64,000 nucleotides of DNA from the NCBI RefSeq assembly GCF_003985145.1, contig NZ_ML133522.1, positions 62,001 to 126,000 of the forward strand. Reading direction: 5' to 3'. The stretch's first letter is position 1, and every line of letters begins with the position of its first letter. The DNA comes from Rhizobium anhuiense. GTDB lineage: Bacteria > Pseudomonadota > Alphaproteobacteria > Rhizobiales > Rhizobiaceae. The notes under the pieces are model-generated. The model saw only the letters and a list, made by a program, of their open reading frames with translations, searched no databases and had not been told where the DNA came from. The position numbers were made by a program, and so were the translations under genes. Positions 18,085 to 26,821 of the stretch are shown one piece after another.

Positions 18085-19125
18085 TTACTTGCAGGCAGCG
18101 ACGGTGTCGGCCTTGACGCCCTGGCAGGCTTCCGCCTTGGAGATCCAGCCGGCGTCGATGACGACGTTCAGGTTGTCCTTGGTGATCGCCAGCGGCTTCA
18201 GGAAGACCGACTGCATTTCAACACCCTTCGGGCCGCCCTTGAAAGCCTGGGCGCCGTCGATCTTGCTCATGTCCTTGCCGCCGGCGAGGTCGAGAGCGAT
18301 TTCTGCGGCGCGCTTGCCGAGTTCCCGGCTGTCCTTCCAGACGGAAACCGTCTGCGTGCCGAGAGCGATGCGGTTCAGCGCCGCCTTGTCACCGTCCTGG
18401 CCGGAAACCGGAACGGAGCCGGCAAGACCCTGGGCGTCGAGCGCTGCGATCGCGCCGCCGGCCGTGCCGTCGTTCGAAGCGACGACGGCGTCAACCTTGT
18501 TGTTGTTGGCGGTCAGGAACTGCTCCATGTTGCGCTGGGCGTTCTCCGGCAGCCAGCCATCGGTATAGGCTTCGCCGACATTCTTGATCTTGCCGGCATC
18601 GATCGCGGCCTTCAGCACTTCCTGTTGGCCCGAGAACAGGAAGTCGGCGTTCGGGTCGGAAGACGAGCCCTTGATGAAGACGTAGTTGCCTTCCGGCTTG
18701 GCCTTGAAGACGCCTTCAGCCTGCAGGCGGCCGACTTCCTTGTTGTCGAAGGTGATGTAGAAGGCAGCCGGGTTTTCGATCAGGCGGTCGTAGCCGACGA
18801 CCGGAATGCCTTCAGCAGCGGCCTTTTCGATGGCCGGGCCGATTGCGTCGGAGTCCTGAGCGAGGATGATCAGCGCGTTGGCGCCCTGCGAAATCAGCGA
18901 TTCGACGTCGGTGAGCTGCTTTGCGGCAGAAGACTGCGCGTCAGCGGAAATATACTTGGCGCCCTTGGCTTCGAGAGCCTTCTTGATGGCGGCTTCGTCC
19001 GTCTTCCAGCGCTCTTCCTGGAAATTCGACCAGGAAACACCAACGACGAGATCGGCAGCCATGGCAGCGGTATGTACGGAAACGAGGATGGCAGCACCGG
19101 CCATCAATTTGAAAATAGACTTCAT
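18085..19125 (-). CDS. xylF: D-xylose-type periplasmic sugar-binding protein
   Basis: 346 residues from the ATG at 19125, which is preceded by GGGAGG. The signal peptide [20 protein letters not shown] ends AMAAD. The mature protein is a type I periplasmic-binding fold with XylF hallmarks: [17 protein letters not shown] at the N-terminal lobe, [36 protein letters not shown] and the VWKDSRELG hinge region. It captures xylose, and perhaps related pentoses, for XylGH. It starts the leftward operon from the shared intergenic region with the ROK regulator. Confidence 0.9.
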   Translation of the reverse strand: MKSIFKLMAGAAILVSVHTAAMAADLVVGVSWSNFQEERWKTDEAAIKKALEAKGAKYISADAQSSAAKQLTDVESLISQGANALIILAQDSDAIGPAIEKAAAEGIPVVGYDRLIENPAAFYITFDNKEVGRLQAEGVFKAKPEGNYVFIKGSSSDPNADFLFSGQQEVLKAAIDAGKIKNVGEAYTDGWLPENAQRNMEQFLTANNNKVDAVVASNDGTAGGAIAALDAQGLAGSVPVSGQDGDKAALNRIALGTQTVSVWKDSRELGKRAAEIALDLAGGKDMSKIDGAQAFKGGPKGVEMQSVFLKPLAITKDNLNVVIDAGWISKAEACQGVKADTVAACK

Positions 19126-19212
19126 AATGTCCTCCCGAGTGAGTTGCGGCCGGCCCAGCCCATGCTTCCTCCGGCCACCGCGAAAAAGCCTGTCGGGAAA
19201 GATTTGGATTTT

Positions 19213-19261
19213 TTTCTCGACAGTCGAGAAATTTAGTGTCAGAGATTTTTTCAACTGTCAA
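19213..19261 (-). promoter_or_regulatory. xylF promoter region with candidate XylR operator
   Basis: A perfect 19-bp palindrome, TTTCTCGAC-A-GTCGAGAAA, lies at 19213-19231, about 90 bp upstream of xylF. A leftward -35 candidate TTGACA lies at 19261-19256; the -10 is weak, with ACTAAA at 18 bp spacing the best I see. The palindrome would cover the transcription start. ROK repressors bind such palindromes, and the regulator gene is divergent. Confidence 0.55.
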
Positions 19262-19354
19262 CACTGCACTACCGGCTTAATTCGCTTGCGCAACAGCGAC
19301 CGGAGATGCAGTGGAAACCACGGGAAGAGCAAGCAGGAGGAGAGGGCGGCATTC

Positions 19355-20578
19355 ATGCTGACCAAGTCGAGCACGGAGCTGGTCCGGCAGAGAAACAGCG
19401 TGCTCGTGCTGTCCGTGCTGCGCCGCCACGGCGCGCTCGCCCATACCGAAATATCCGATTCCACCGGGCTTTCCTCAGCCACCATCTCGGCGATCACCGC
19501 TGACCTGGAAAAAGCCCAGATCATCGAGAAATCCGAGCAGCAGCCGGCAAGCGGGCGTGGCCGGCCGCGCGTGCTTTTGCGCCAGCGGCGCGATTGCGGC
19601 TATCTCATCGTCGTCATCATCTCCTCGGATGCGGTGCAATATTCGCTTGTGGATTATGCCGGCAAGCTGATCGACCGCTTCAGCGAGGAGCGTTCGCACG
19701 ATCCGGCGGGTGCCGTGCGCTTCGTCGCAGCAGTACGCGCCGGGCTTTCGCGCCTTCTCGATCGTTCGAAGATTACGCAGGAAAAGGTGCTGCTGATCTC
19801 GATCAGCAGCAAGGGGCTGGTCAACTCCACCGAGCCGGTTCTTCTGTGGTCACCGATCTTCGGCAGCGACCAGATCGATTTCGAATCGGCACTCCGGCCG
19901 GAATGGCAGGCCAAGGTGATCCTCGACAACGAGACGCTGCTGGTCGCCGCAGCGCTCGGCGCGCGTGAGGAGAATATGAAGGGCGCCGATTTCCGCTCGC
20001 TCGCCGCCCTTTCGCTCGGCCACAGCATCGGGCTCGGCATCGTCAGGCGCGGCAACCAGACGGGCCAGGAGATCTCGGCCCCCAATTTCGGGCACATGCT
20101 GCATATGGCCAATGGCGGCCTCTGCCGCTGCGGCACACGCGGCTGCATCGAGGCCTATGCCGGTTTTTACGCCATCCTGCGCAGCGCCTTCGAAGTGCCG
20201 CTCGATACCATCCCGGCCAAATTCGTGCCGGTTGCGGAACTCGACAAGATCGCCGCCAAGGCGCGCCAGGGTCACCGCATCTCCGCCTTCGCTTTCCGTC
20301 AGGCAGGGCTGGCGCTCGGCAACGGCCTGTCGCGCATGCTGAGCCTGACCGAGCGCATGCCGATCGCCATCACTGGCCCGGGCACACGTTATTACGACCT
20401 GCTGCGCCAGGGGATCGAAGAGGGCCTCGGGCAATCGCATGTCGTGCGCATGGAGGGCATGCCCGAAATCAGGGTGGTCCCCGAAGAACAGATCCTCGTC
20501 TTCGAAGGCCATCTAAACCGGGCGCTATCGGTGATCGATCAGGATATCGTACTCTCGGGCGTACAGAGCGCGGAATGA
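19355..20578 (+). CDS. xylR: ROK-family transcriptional regulator (XylR type)
   Basis: 407 residues from the ATG at 19355, with AGGAGG about 13 bp upstream. An N-terminal winged helix (residues about 15-75: HGALAHTEISDSTGLSSATI) is followed by a ROK sugar-kinase-like domain. The zinc-binding motif CRCGTRGCIEA is intact. The ATP-binding kinase motifs are poorly conserved, as expected in regulators. It sits back to back with xylF and most likely represses xylFGH until a pentose is present. Downstream it converges with idhA. Confidence 0.85.
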   Translation: MLTKSSTELVRQRNSVLVLSVLRRHGALAHTEISDSTGLSSATISAITADLEKAQIIEKSEQQPASGRGRPRVLLRQRRDCGYLIVVIISSDAVQYSLVDYAGKLIDRFSEERSHDPAGAVRFVAAVRAGLSRLLDRSKITQEKVLLISISSKGLVNSTEPVLLWSPIFGSDQIDFESALRPEWQAKVILDNETLLVAAALGAREENMKGADFRSLAALSLGHSIGLGIVRRGNQTGQEISAPNFGHMLHMANGGLCRCGTRGCIEAYAGFYAILRSAFEVPLDTIPAKFVPVAELDKIAAKARQGHRISAFAFRQAGLALGNGLSRMLSLTERMPIAITGPGTRYYDLLRQGIEEGLGQSHVVRMEGMPEIRVVPEEQILVFEGHLNRALSVIDQDIVLSGVQSAE

Positions 20579-20651
20579 GGGCGCGTTGCTGAAATGCATG
20601 GGGAGCAGGTGTCCTCTCTCCGACATAGAGTCAAACGCCACCAAACGCGAA

Positions 20652-20675
20652 ATGGCCGGGCAAATGCCCGGCCAT
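20652..20675. terminator. Hairpin between convergent xylR and idhA
   Basis: ATGGCCGGGC-AAAT-GCCCGGCCAT is a perfect 10-bp stem. It lies about 75 bp after xylR and 35 bp after idhA. No long T run follows on either strand, so it may act as a weak or bidirectional terminator, or as a 3' stabiliser. Confidence 0.5.
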
Positions 20676-20707
20676 CTCATGCATGGCTTCCGGTCGGGAG
20701 AGGGCCG

Positions 20708-21700
20708 TCAGCCGATCTTGATGAGCTTGCCTTCCTTGACGGACTGAACCGCGGCATCGGCGAGCGCCAGCGCTGCGAGGCCATCGGCGCCAGACGGCGA
20801 GATCTTCGAACCCTTCTCGATCGCGGCGATGAAGGCTGCGATCTCGTTGGCATAGGCTTCGGTGTAGCGGGTCATGAAGAAGTCATGCAGCGGCGGGCGG
20901 GTGTAGCCGTCGCCGTTTGCCACCTCGATCGAAACAGGGCGCTGGTTTTCGGCCGCAGCCATGCCCTTTGCGCCATGCACTTCGATGCGCTGGTCATAGC
21001 CGTAGGTGGCGCGGCGGGAGTTGGAGATCACCGCCTGCTTGCCCGATTTCGTCTGCAGGATCACCGAGACGCTGTCAAAGTCGCCGGCTTCGCCGATCGC
21101 CTTGTCGACGAGTACGGCGGCAGTCGCCAGCACCGAGACCGGCTCTTCGCCGAGCAGGAAGCGGGCCATGTCGAAATCATGGATCGTCATGTCGCGGAAG
21201 ATGCCGCCGGAGCGCTTGATATAATCGACCGGCGGGGCGCCGGGGTCGCGCGAGGTGATCGTCACCATCTCGACATCGCCGATCTTGCCGTCGTCGATGA
21301 CCTTGCGCACTGCCATGAAATGCGGGTCGAAGCGGCGGTTGAAACCGACCATCAGCTTGGCGCCGGTCTCTTCCACCACCTTGATGCAGGCCTTGACGCG
21401 GGCGACGTCGAGATCGATCGGCTTTTCGCAGAAGATCGCCTTGCCGGCGCGGGCGAAGCGCTCGATCAGGTCGGCATGTGTATCCGTCGGCGTGCAGATG
21501 ACGACGGCGTCGATATCCTTGGCGGCTTCGATCGCCTCGATGGTGCGGACTTCGCAGCCATAGGCGGAGGCGATCGCTTCGGCAGCCTGCGGAAAGGCGT
21601 CGGCGACCGCGACGAGCGTCGCATTGGCGTCGCCGCTGACGGCCTTTGCATGGACCTTGCCGATGCGGCCGGCGCCGAGAAGACCAAATCTCACTGTCAT
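20708..21700 (-). CDS. idhA: myo-Inositol 2-dehydrogenase
   Basis: 330 residues from the ATG at 21700, with GGGAGG 7 bp upstream. It belongs to the GFO/IDH/MocA family: N-terminal NAD fold FGLLGAGRIGKVHA, then CEKPIDLD with the catalytic-site lysine, GFNRRFDPHF, and the active-site region RDMTIHDFDMARFLLGEEP (Asp and His). It oxidises myo-inositol to scyllo-inosose, the first step of inositol catabolism, which is needed for rhizopine use and nodule competitiveness in rhizobia. It stands apart from any other iol gene in this window, but an IolR-type site precedes it. Confidence 0.88.
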   Translation of the reverse strand: MTVRFGLLGAGRIGKVHAKAVSGDANATLVAVADAFPQAAEAIASAYGCEVRTIEAIEAAKDIDAVVICTPTDTHADLIERFARAGKAIFCEKPIDLDVARVKACIKVVEETGAKLMVGFNRRFDPHFMAVRKVIDDGKIGDVEMVTITSRDPGAPPVDYIKRSGGIFRDMTIHDFDMARFLLGEEPVSVLATAAVLVDKAIGEAGDFDSVSVILQTKSGKQAVISNSRRATYGYDQRIEVHGAKGMAAAENQRPVSIEVANGDGYTRPPLHDFFMTRYTEAYANEIAAFIAAIEKGSKISPSGADGLAALALADAAVQSVKEGKLIKIG

Positions 21701-21749
21701 TCTAACCTCCCTTGAATTCGGAACAAATAAACCGAATTGCCAAAAATCT

Positions 21750-21763
21750 GGAATTTTCATTCC
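21750..21763. promoter_or_regulatory. IolR-type operator upstream of idhA
   Basis: GGAA-TTTTCA-TTCC matches the GGAA-N6-TTCC motif described for the rhizobial inositol regulator IolR. It is also part of the inverted repeat TGGAAT-TTTC-ATTCCA. It lies 50 bp upstream of the idhA ATG, where binding would block the promoter. Confidence 0.6.
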
Positions 21764-21819
21764 ATCTTCTGCGGACCACGTCAAGCCCGCGGATCTTTCA
21801 CATTTGCAAGATTCGAACC

Positions 21820-21956
21820 AGAGCCTTCCTCGTCGGATTGACGTCTTCCGCGAGTGCAGGTTTTGCCCGGGGCAAAGCCGATAGCCTCTGATCCTGGCGT
21901 AAAGATGCCCGGCCTTTCAGCCAAGAGAATACTTTAATCTGATCAGGAAAGGTTCT
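21820..21956. repeat. Short copy of the palindromic intergenic element
   Basis: The ends AGAGCCTTCCTCGTCGGATTG and (reverse) AGAACCTTTCCTGATCAGATT are related inverted termini. The interior shares GGCATCTTT-CGCCAGGATCA with the longer element at 53727-53997, read in the opposite direction. It is about half the length of that copy and appears internally deleted. Confidence 0.65.
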
Positions 21957-22013
21957 AGAGACAATCGCAGCACGGGCCGAAGGCAGTGCGACATATGCGA
22001 CCGCGGGGCAGGA

Positions 22014-22301
22014 ATGCAAATCATCGATCCGAACCATCCGGCATACCGTCATCTTTGGGTGCGTGTTGCCATTATTGCCGTCTGCTTCGGCTGGGCCGTG
22101 GTCGAATTCGTCACCGGCGATCCGTTCTGGGGCGTGCTCGCGGGCGGGGCAGGCGCCTATTCCTTCTATATATTGTTCTGGACCTTCAATCCGCAGCCGC
22201 CTGTCATCGAGCCGCCCGTGCAGCCCGACGCCGAGGACGAGGACGAGGACGAACCCGCGGCGACCGCTGAAAAACCTTCGAAGGACGGGCCCGCGGAATA
22301 G
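22014..22301 (+). CDS. Small membrane protein with acidic tail
   Basis: 95 residues. Two adjacent hydrophobic segments (WVRVAIIAVCFGWAVVEFV and FWGVLAGGAGAYSFYILFW) form a helical hairpin with a short GDP turn. The last 35 residues are rich in Pro, Glu and Asp (DAEDEDEDEPAATAEK) and probably face the cytoplasm. GGGGCAGGA precedes the ATG closely. I do not recognise a family. Its stop codon is immediately adjacent to that of the convergent gene at 22302, leaving no room for a terminator between them. Confidence 0.6.
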   Translation: MQIIDPNHPAYRHLWVRVAIIAVCFGWAVVEFVTGDPFWGVLAGGAGAYSFYILFWTFNPQPPVIEPPVQPDAEDEDEDEPAATAEKPSKDGPAE

Positions 22302-22772
22302 TCAGCGGCCGATTCGGCGCAGTGCTTCGTCGATCAGCAGGTTGGCCAGCATCATCCGCTTCGTCGCATTGTCGCGGAAGGGCAGCGCGACGCCATCGGG
22401 ATGATTGGCCCGGGCGAAGGCGCGGCGCTTCTCGCGCAGTGTCAGCGGGGTATCGGCGGCGGAGATTGCCAGTTCGGCGGCAACCTCGTGCGGTGTCGTG
22501 CGGGCGAGATGATCCGGCATGGCGGGCTCGGCTGGAGGCGCAGCCGCCGGCTTTTCCACGACCCCGGCGCTAGCATCGAGATCCAGATGATCGAAATAGG
22601 CCTGGCCGACGCGCTGCGAGGCAGCCGAGACGCCCTCCATGACATCGAAGGCAAACCCGGTGCCGAGGCCGGAGACGCGATGGGCGGCCGGCGCATCGGC
22701 GCCTTCGGCCGTCTCGTCCTCCGCCTTCAGCCGCTCGAGGACTGATTGAAATACCGACTGCCCGAACAGCAT
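22302..22772 (-). CDS. Hypothetical protein with J-domain-like C-terminus
   Basis: 156 residues from the ATG at 22772, with AAGGAAGG 6-7 bp upstream. The N-terminal 100 residues are low complexity (Ala/Pro/Glu). The last 50 residues (LREKRRAFARANHPDGVALP and then MLANLLIDEALRRI) look like helices II and III of a J domain with the HPD tripeptide intact. J domains stimulate DnaK-type chaperones. Helix I may be the AAELAISAADTPL stretch. The rest of a DnaJ protein is absent. It could be a rhizobial co-chaperone, or the HPD could be fortuitous. Confidence 0.55.
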   Translation of the reverse strand: MLFGQSVFQSVLERLKAEDETAEGADAPAAHRVSGLGTGFAFDVMEGVSAASQRVGQAYFDHLDLDASAGVVEKPAAAPPAEPAMPDHLARTTPHEVAAELAISAADTPLTLREKRRAFARANHPDGVALPFRDNATKRMMLANLLIDEALRRIGR

Positions 22773-22846
22773 CACGCCTTCCTTTCGAAGCAGGTATTAG
22801 AAGAGAGCAAGATGGCGCAGGGCTTGCGGGCTTGTCAGCCGGCGTG

Positions 22847-23851
22847 TCAGCCGGCCTGCTTGCGGCTCTCCTCGAGGATGATGTCGTAGAGCAGCCTTGC
22901 GCTCGGCGGCAGCGCCCGTTCCCTCGCCGTGATCATGCTGTAAGGCTTGACGTTGATGTCGAAATCGATCGGCAGCATGCGCACATCCGAGGCATTCGAG
23001 CTCTGGCTGGCCAGGAACTGGGCGACGTCGACGGCGACCGGAGCAATCGCATCGGTCTCGCAGATGATGGCGCAGGTCAGCAGCAGCGAAGAGGTGTTGA
23101 CGATGTTCTCAGGCAGCGCCACGCCACGCGACAGGAAAACGTCCTCGATCGTGCGGCGCAGCAGCGTGCCCGGCGGCTGGAACACCCAGTCATAATCCCG
23201 GACGTCGGAAAGGCTGCTCACCTTCTGCTTCATCAGCGGGTGGCGGTCGCGCACGATCAGGCAAGCCCGCTCGATGCCGATCTCCGTCACCTCGAAGAGG
23301 CGCGGGTTGAGATCGTCGGGGATGCGGCCGATGATGAAGTCGTGGCGGGCGGCGAGCAGCTCGCGGGCAAGCACGTTGCTCGTCTCCACCTGGATGTTGA
23401 TCTCGATGCCGGGATAGGCCTTGCGCACCTTGTTGATCGCCGGCACGACGAGGCTCATGGCCGGCGCCGTCACCGAACCGATGAAGACCGAGCCGCCCTT
23501 GCCGCTTTTCAACTCGCCGATCTCGCGGCTCGCCTCGCGCAGCTCCAGAAGGATCTTCCGGGCCCTGCGCGCCAGCGCTGCGCCGAAGGTTGTCAGCACC
23601 ACGCCGCGGGCCACGCGCTCATAGAGCGATGTCTTGGTGATTGATTCCATTTCCGACAACATGCGCGACGCGGCGGGCTGCGAGATGTTCAGGACTTCCG
23701 CAGCTGCGGAAATCTGTCCACTATCTTCGATTGCGACGATCATCCGCAGGTGATTCAGCTTAAGTCCTGCACGTAGAAGGCTGTCATCGTCGAAATTATC
23801 ACTGTGGATATCGACGTAGTCCATCGAAAATGGCTCGGAAACAATCGTCAT
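22847..23851 (-). CDS. gbpR: LysR-family regulator, GbpR type
   Basis: 334 residues from the ATG at 23851, with GAGGAGG 8 bp upstream. The winged helix lies after an unusually long N-terminal extension of about 30 residues (LNHLRMIVAIEDSGQISAAA, EVLNISQPAASRMLSEME). The C-terminal effector domain follows (GSVTAPAMSLVVPAINKVRK, FIIGRIPDDLNP). The same gene order, a LysR gene divergent from chvE, is known for gbpR in Agrobacterium, where it controls the sugar-binding protein ChvE in response to arabinose and galactose. That is the basis for the name. Confidence 0.82.
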   Translation of the reverse strand: MTIVSEPFSMDYVDIHSDNFDDDSLLRAGLKLNHLRMIVAIEDSGQISAAAEVLNISQPAASRMLSEMESITKTSLYERVARGVVLTTFGAALARRARKILLELREASREIGELKSGKGGSVFIGSVTAPAMSLVVPAINKVRKAYPGIEINIQVETSNVLARELLAARHDFIIGRIPDDLNPRLFEVTEIGIERACLIVRDRHPLMKQKVSSLSDVRDYDWVFQPPGTLLRRTIEDVFLSRGVALPENIVNTSSLLLTCAIICETDAIAPVAVDVAQFLASQSSNASDVRMLPIDFDINVKPYSMITARERALPPSARLLYDIILEESRKQAG

Positions 23852-23879
23852 GGTTGCAGCCTCCTCGCTGCGCTCCATC

Positions 23880-23894
23880 AAAAGTAATACTTTT
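23880..23894. promoter_or_regulatory. Palindrome in the gbpR-chvE intergenic region
   Basis: AAAAGTA-A-TACTTTT is a perfect 7-bp inverted repeat, 29 bp upstream of the gbpR ATG and about 230 bp upstream of chvE. It may be an autoregulatory GbpR site. The chvE side contains TTGACA near 23939 but no convincing -10 that I can place. Confidence 0.35.
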
Positions 23895-24122
23895 TAACGA
23901 TATACCAAAATTGTTATGCACGTTAGCACTTATTCTATTTGACAGTTATAGGAATCCATACCAGTTTGCCGCCGTGTGCTGGTTGGCACTCAACACGTGT
24001 GAGATCGTGGAGGAGACCTACTTCGTTTCTCACCATCTGAAGTAACTATCCAATACGGAACCTGCCACAGTTTCGGGGCGGGCGATTTTTCGTCCGCTGC
24101 TCTATTAACAAGGGAGAGAGAA

Positions 24123-25187
24123 ATGAAATCCATTATCTCATTGATGGCTGCGGCTGCCTTCGGCGTCGCTTCGTTCGTTGCACCGGCGCTCGCCGCGGAC
24201 AAGGGCACTGTCGGTATCGCGATGCCGACCAAGGCTTCGGCCCGCTGGATCGACGACGGCAACAACATCGTCAAGCAGCTCCAGGCTGCCGGTTACGGCA
24301 CTGACCTGCAGTATGGCGACGACGATATTCCGAACCAGCTTTCGCAGATCGAAAACATGGTGACCAAGGGCGTCAAGGTCCTCGTCATCGCTTCGATCGA
24401 CGGCACGACGCTTTCCGACGTTCTCCAGAAGGCACACGACGCCGGTATCAAGGTCATCGCTTATGACCGTCTGATCCGCGATTCGGGCAACGTCGACTAC
24501 TACGCAACGTTCGACAACTTCCAGGTCGGCGTTCTGCAGGCTGGCTCCATCGTTGACGGCCTCGGCCTCAAGGATGGCAAGGGGCCGTTCAACATCGAAC
24601 TCTTCGGCGGTTCGCCGGACGATAACAACGCCTTCTTCTTCTATGATGGCGCAATGTCCGTCCTCCAGCCCTACATCGACAGCGGCAAGCTCGTCGTGAA
24701 GTCCGGCCAGACCGGCATGGACAAGGTCGGCACGCTGCGTTGGGATCCGGCAACGGCCCAGGCCCGCATGGACAACCTGCTCTCGGCTAACTACACCGAT
24801 GCCAAGGTCGATGCCGTCCTGTCTCCCTATGACGGTCTGTCGATCGGTATCATTTCCTCGCTGAAGGGCGTTGGTTACGGTACTGCGGCCCAGCCGCTGC
24901 CGATCGTCACCGGTCAGGACGCTGAAATCCCGTCGGTCAAGTCGATCATTGCTGGCGAACAGCATTCGACGATCTTCAAGGACACCCGCGAACTCGCCAA
25001 GGTCACCGTTGCCATGGTCGATGCCGTGATGTCCGGCAAGGAGCCTGAAGTCAACGACACGAAGACCTACGATAACGGCGTCAAGGTCGTTCCGTCCTAT
25101 CTGCTGAAGCCGGTTGCCGTCGACAAAACCAACTACAAGCAGATCCTCGTCGACAGCGGTTACTACACCGAAGACAAGCTGAAGTAA
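24123..25187 (+). CDS. chvE: Multiple-sugar-binding periplasmic protein ChvE
   Basis: 354 residues. The signal peptide [20 protein letters not shown] ends PALAAD. The mature protein is a type I periplasmic-binding fold with the ChvE/galactose-binding features [56 protein letters not shown] and [14 protein letters not shown]. ChvE binds arabinose, galactose, glucose and related sugars. In Agrobacterium it both feeds the GguAB transporter and signals to VirA. GGGAGAG precedes the ATG. It begins the rightward operon, and a strong hairpin follows it. Confidence 0.92.
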   Translation: MKSIISLMAAAAFGVASFVAPALAADKGTVGIAMPTKASARWIDDGNNIVKQLQAAGYGTDLQYGDDDIPNQLSQIENMVTKGVKVLVIASIDGTTLSDVLQKAHDAGIKVIAYDRLIRDSGNVDYYATFDNFQVGVLQAGSIVDGLGLKDGKGPFNIELFGGSPDDNNAFFFYDGAMSVLQPYIDSGKLVVKSGQTGMDKVGTLRWDPATAQARMDNLLSANYTDAKVDAVLSPYDGLSIGIISSLKGVGYGTAAQPLPIVTGQDAEIPSVKSIIAGEQHSTIFKDTRELAKVTVAMVDAVMSGKEPEVNDTKTYDNGVKVVPSYLLKPVAVDKTNYKQILVDSGYYTEDKLK

Positions 25188-25198
25188 CTTGAGCAGGA

Positions 25199-25237
25199 GG
25201 CCGGAGCCCGCGCTTGCGGGTTCCGGCCTTCGATTTT
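25199..25237 (+). promoter_or_regulatory. Intercistronic hairpin between chvE and gguA
   Basis: GGCCGGAGCCCGC-GCTT-GCGGGTTCCGGCC (25199-25228) pairs over 13 bp with one G-U. It is followed by TTCGATTTT. Located 12 bp after the chvE stop and 55 bp before gguA, it can act as a partial terminator and as a 3' barrier to mRNA decay. Either would yield more binding protein than transporter. Confidence 0.65.
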
Positions 25238-25282
25238 ATGATTACCCGGCCATTTACGGCTGGGGGCGCTGGAACTTTGACT

Positions 25283-26821
25283 ATGGACAATACCATCCTC
25301 GAGATGCGGAGCATCACCAAGACGTTCCCGGGCGTCAAGGCGCTGGAGAACGTGAACCTCAAGGTTCGCCAGGGTGAGATCCACGCATTGGTGGGCGAAA
25401 ACGGGGCCGGCAAATCGACCCTGATGAAAGTACTATCAGGCGTCTATCCCACCGGAAGCTATGACGGCGACATCGTCTATGAAGGCGAGACGCGCAACTT
25501 CAAGGCCCTGAGGGACTCCGAAGAAATCGGCATCGTCATCATCCACCAGGAACTGGCGCTCGTGCCGTTGCTGTCGATCGGCGAAAACATCTTCCTCGGC
25601 AACGAGAACGCCAAGAGCGGCGTCATCAGCTGGGACGAGACGTTCAACCGTACCAAGCAGCTGCTCAAGAAGGTCGGCCTGCAGGAGTCTCCGAACACGC
25701 TGGTGACCGACATCGGCGTCGGCAAGCAGCAGCTCGTGGAGATCGCCAAGGCGCTGTCGAAGAGCGTGAAGCTGCTTATCCTCGACGAGCCGACGGCCTC
25801 GCTCAACGAAAGCGATTCCGACGCTCTGCTCAACCTGCTGATGGAGTTCCGCAAGCAGGGCATCACCTCGATCATCATTTCCCATAAGCTGAACGAGATC
25901 CGCAAGGTCGCCGACCAGATCACCGTCCTGCGCGACGGCATGACCGTCAAGACGCTCGACTGTCACGCGGACGAAATCAGCGAAGACATCATCATCCGCA
26001 ACATGGTCGGCCGCGATCTCGAAGACCGCTATCCGCCGCGTTCGGTGCCGATCGGCGAAACCATTCTCGAAGTGAAGAACTGGAACGCCTATCACCAGCA
26101 GCACCGCGACCGTCAGGTTCTGCACAATATCAACATCACCGTCCGGAAGGGCGAGGTCGTCGGCATCGCCGGCCTGATGGGGGCAGGGCGCACCGAATTC
26201 GCCATGAGCCTGTTTGGCAAGGCCTATGGCCACAAGATCTCGGGCGAGGCGCTGATGCACGGCAAGCCGGTCGACGTCAGCACCGTGCGCAGGGCGATCG
26301 ACGCGGGTCTCGCTTACGTTACCGAAGACCGCAAGCAACTCGGCCTCGTGCTCAACGACACGATCCTGCACAATACGACGCTCGTCAATTTGAAGGCGGT
26401 GTCGAATGCGTCCGTCATCGACAGCGTCAAGGAATCGCGGGTTGCGACCGACTATCGCTCGAAGCTGCGCATCCGCTCCTCCAGCATCTTCCAGGAGACG
26501 GTCAATCTTTCCGGCGGCAACCAGCAAAAGGTGGTGCTGTCGAAATGGCTGTTCTCCAATCCCGATGTTTTGATCCTCGACGAGCCGACGCGCGGCATCG
26601 ATGTTGGCGCAAAATACGAAATCTATACTATCATCAACCAGCTTGCCGCCGATGGAAAGGGCGTTCTGATGATCTCGTCGGAAATGCCCGAACTGCTTGG
26701 CACTTGTGACCGCATCTACGTGATGAACGAAGGACGCATCGTCGCTGAACTGCCGAAGGGAGAAGCAAGCCAGGAAACCATCATGCGCGCTATCATGCGC
26801 TCAGGGGAGAAGAAGCAATGA
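25283..26821 (+). CDS. gguA: Sugar ABC transporter ATP-binding protein GguA (two ABC domains)
   Basis: 512 residues from the ATG at 25283. Two ABC domains are present. The first has Walker [10 protein letters not shown], signature [13 protein letters not shown] and Walker [12 protein letters not shown]. The second has a degenerate Walker A (GLMGAGRTE), signature [14 protein letters not shown] and Walker [13 protein letters not shown], the usual pattern of CUT2 ATPases. It energises import of sugars bound by ChvE. The gene overlaps gguB by 4 bp (ATGA). Another name for the family member is mmsA. Confidence 0.9.
   Translation: MDNTILEMRSITKTFPGVKALENVNLKVRQGEIHALVGENGAGKSTLMKVLSGVYPTGSYDGDIVYEGETRNFKALRDSEEIGIVIIHQELALVPLLSIGENIFLGNENAKSGVISWDETFNRTKQLLKKVGLQESPNTLVTDIGVGKQQLVEIAKALSKSVKLLILDEPTASLNESDSDALLNLLMEFRKQGITSIIISHKLNEIRKVADQITVLRDGMTVKTLDCHADEISEDIIIRNMVGRDLEDRYPPRSVPIGETILEVKNWNAYHQQHRDRQVLHNINITVRKGEVVGIAGLMGAGRTEFAMSLFGKAYGHKISGEALMHGKPVDVSTVRRAIDAGLAYVTEDRKQLGLVLNDTILHNTTLVNLKAVSNASVIDSVKESRVATDYRSKLRIRSSSIFQETVNLSGGNQQKVVLSKWLFSNPDVLILDEPTRGIDVGAKYEIYTIINQLAADGKGVLMISSEMPELLGTCDRIYVMNEGRIVAELPKGEASQETIMRAIMRSGEKKQ

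Noticed and set aside
18866..19354. Extended N-terminus for the ROK regulator (570 codons open)
   Set aside because: The extra 163 codons overlap xylF on the other strand and are not protein-like. The ATG at 19355 follows AGGAGG and starts the winged helix.
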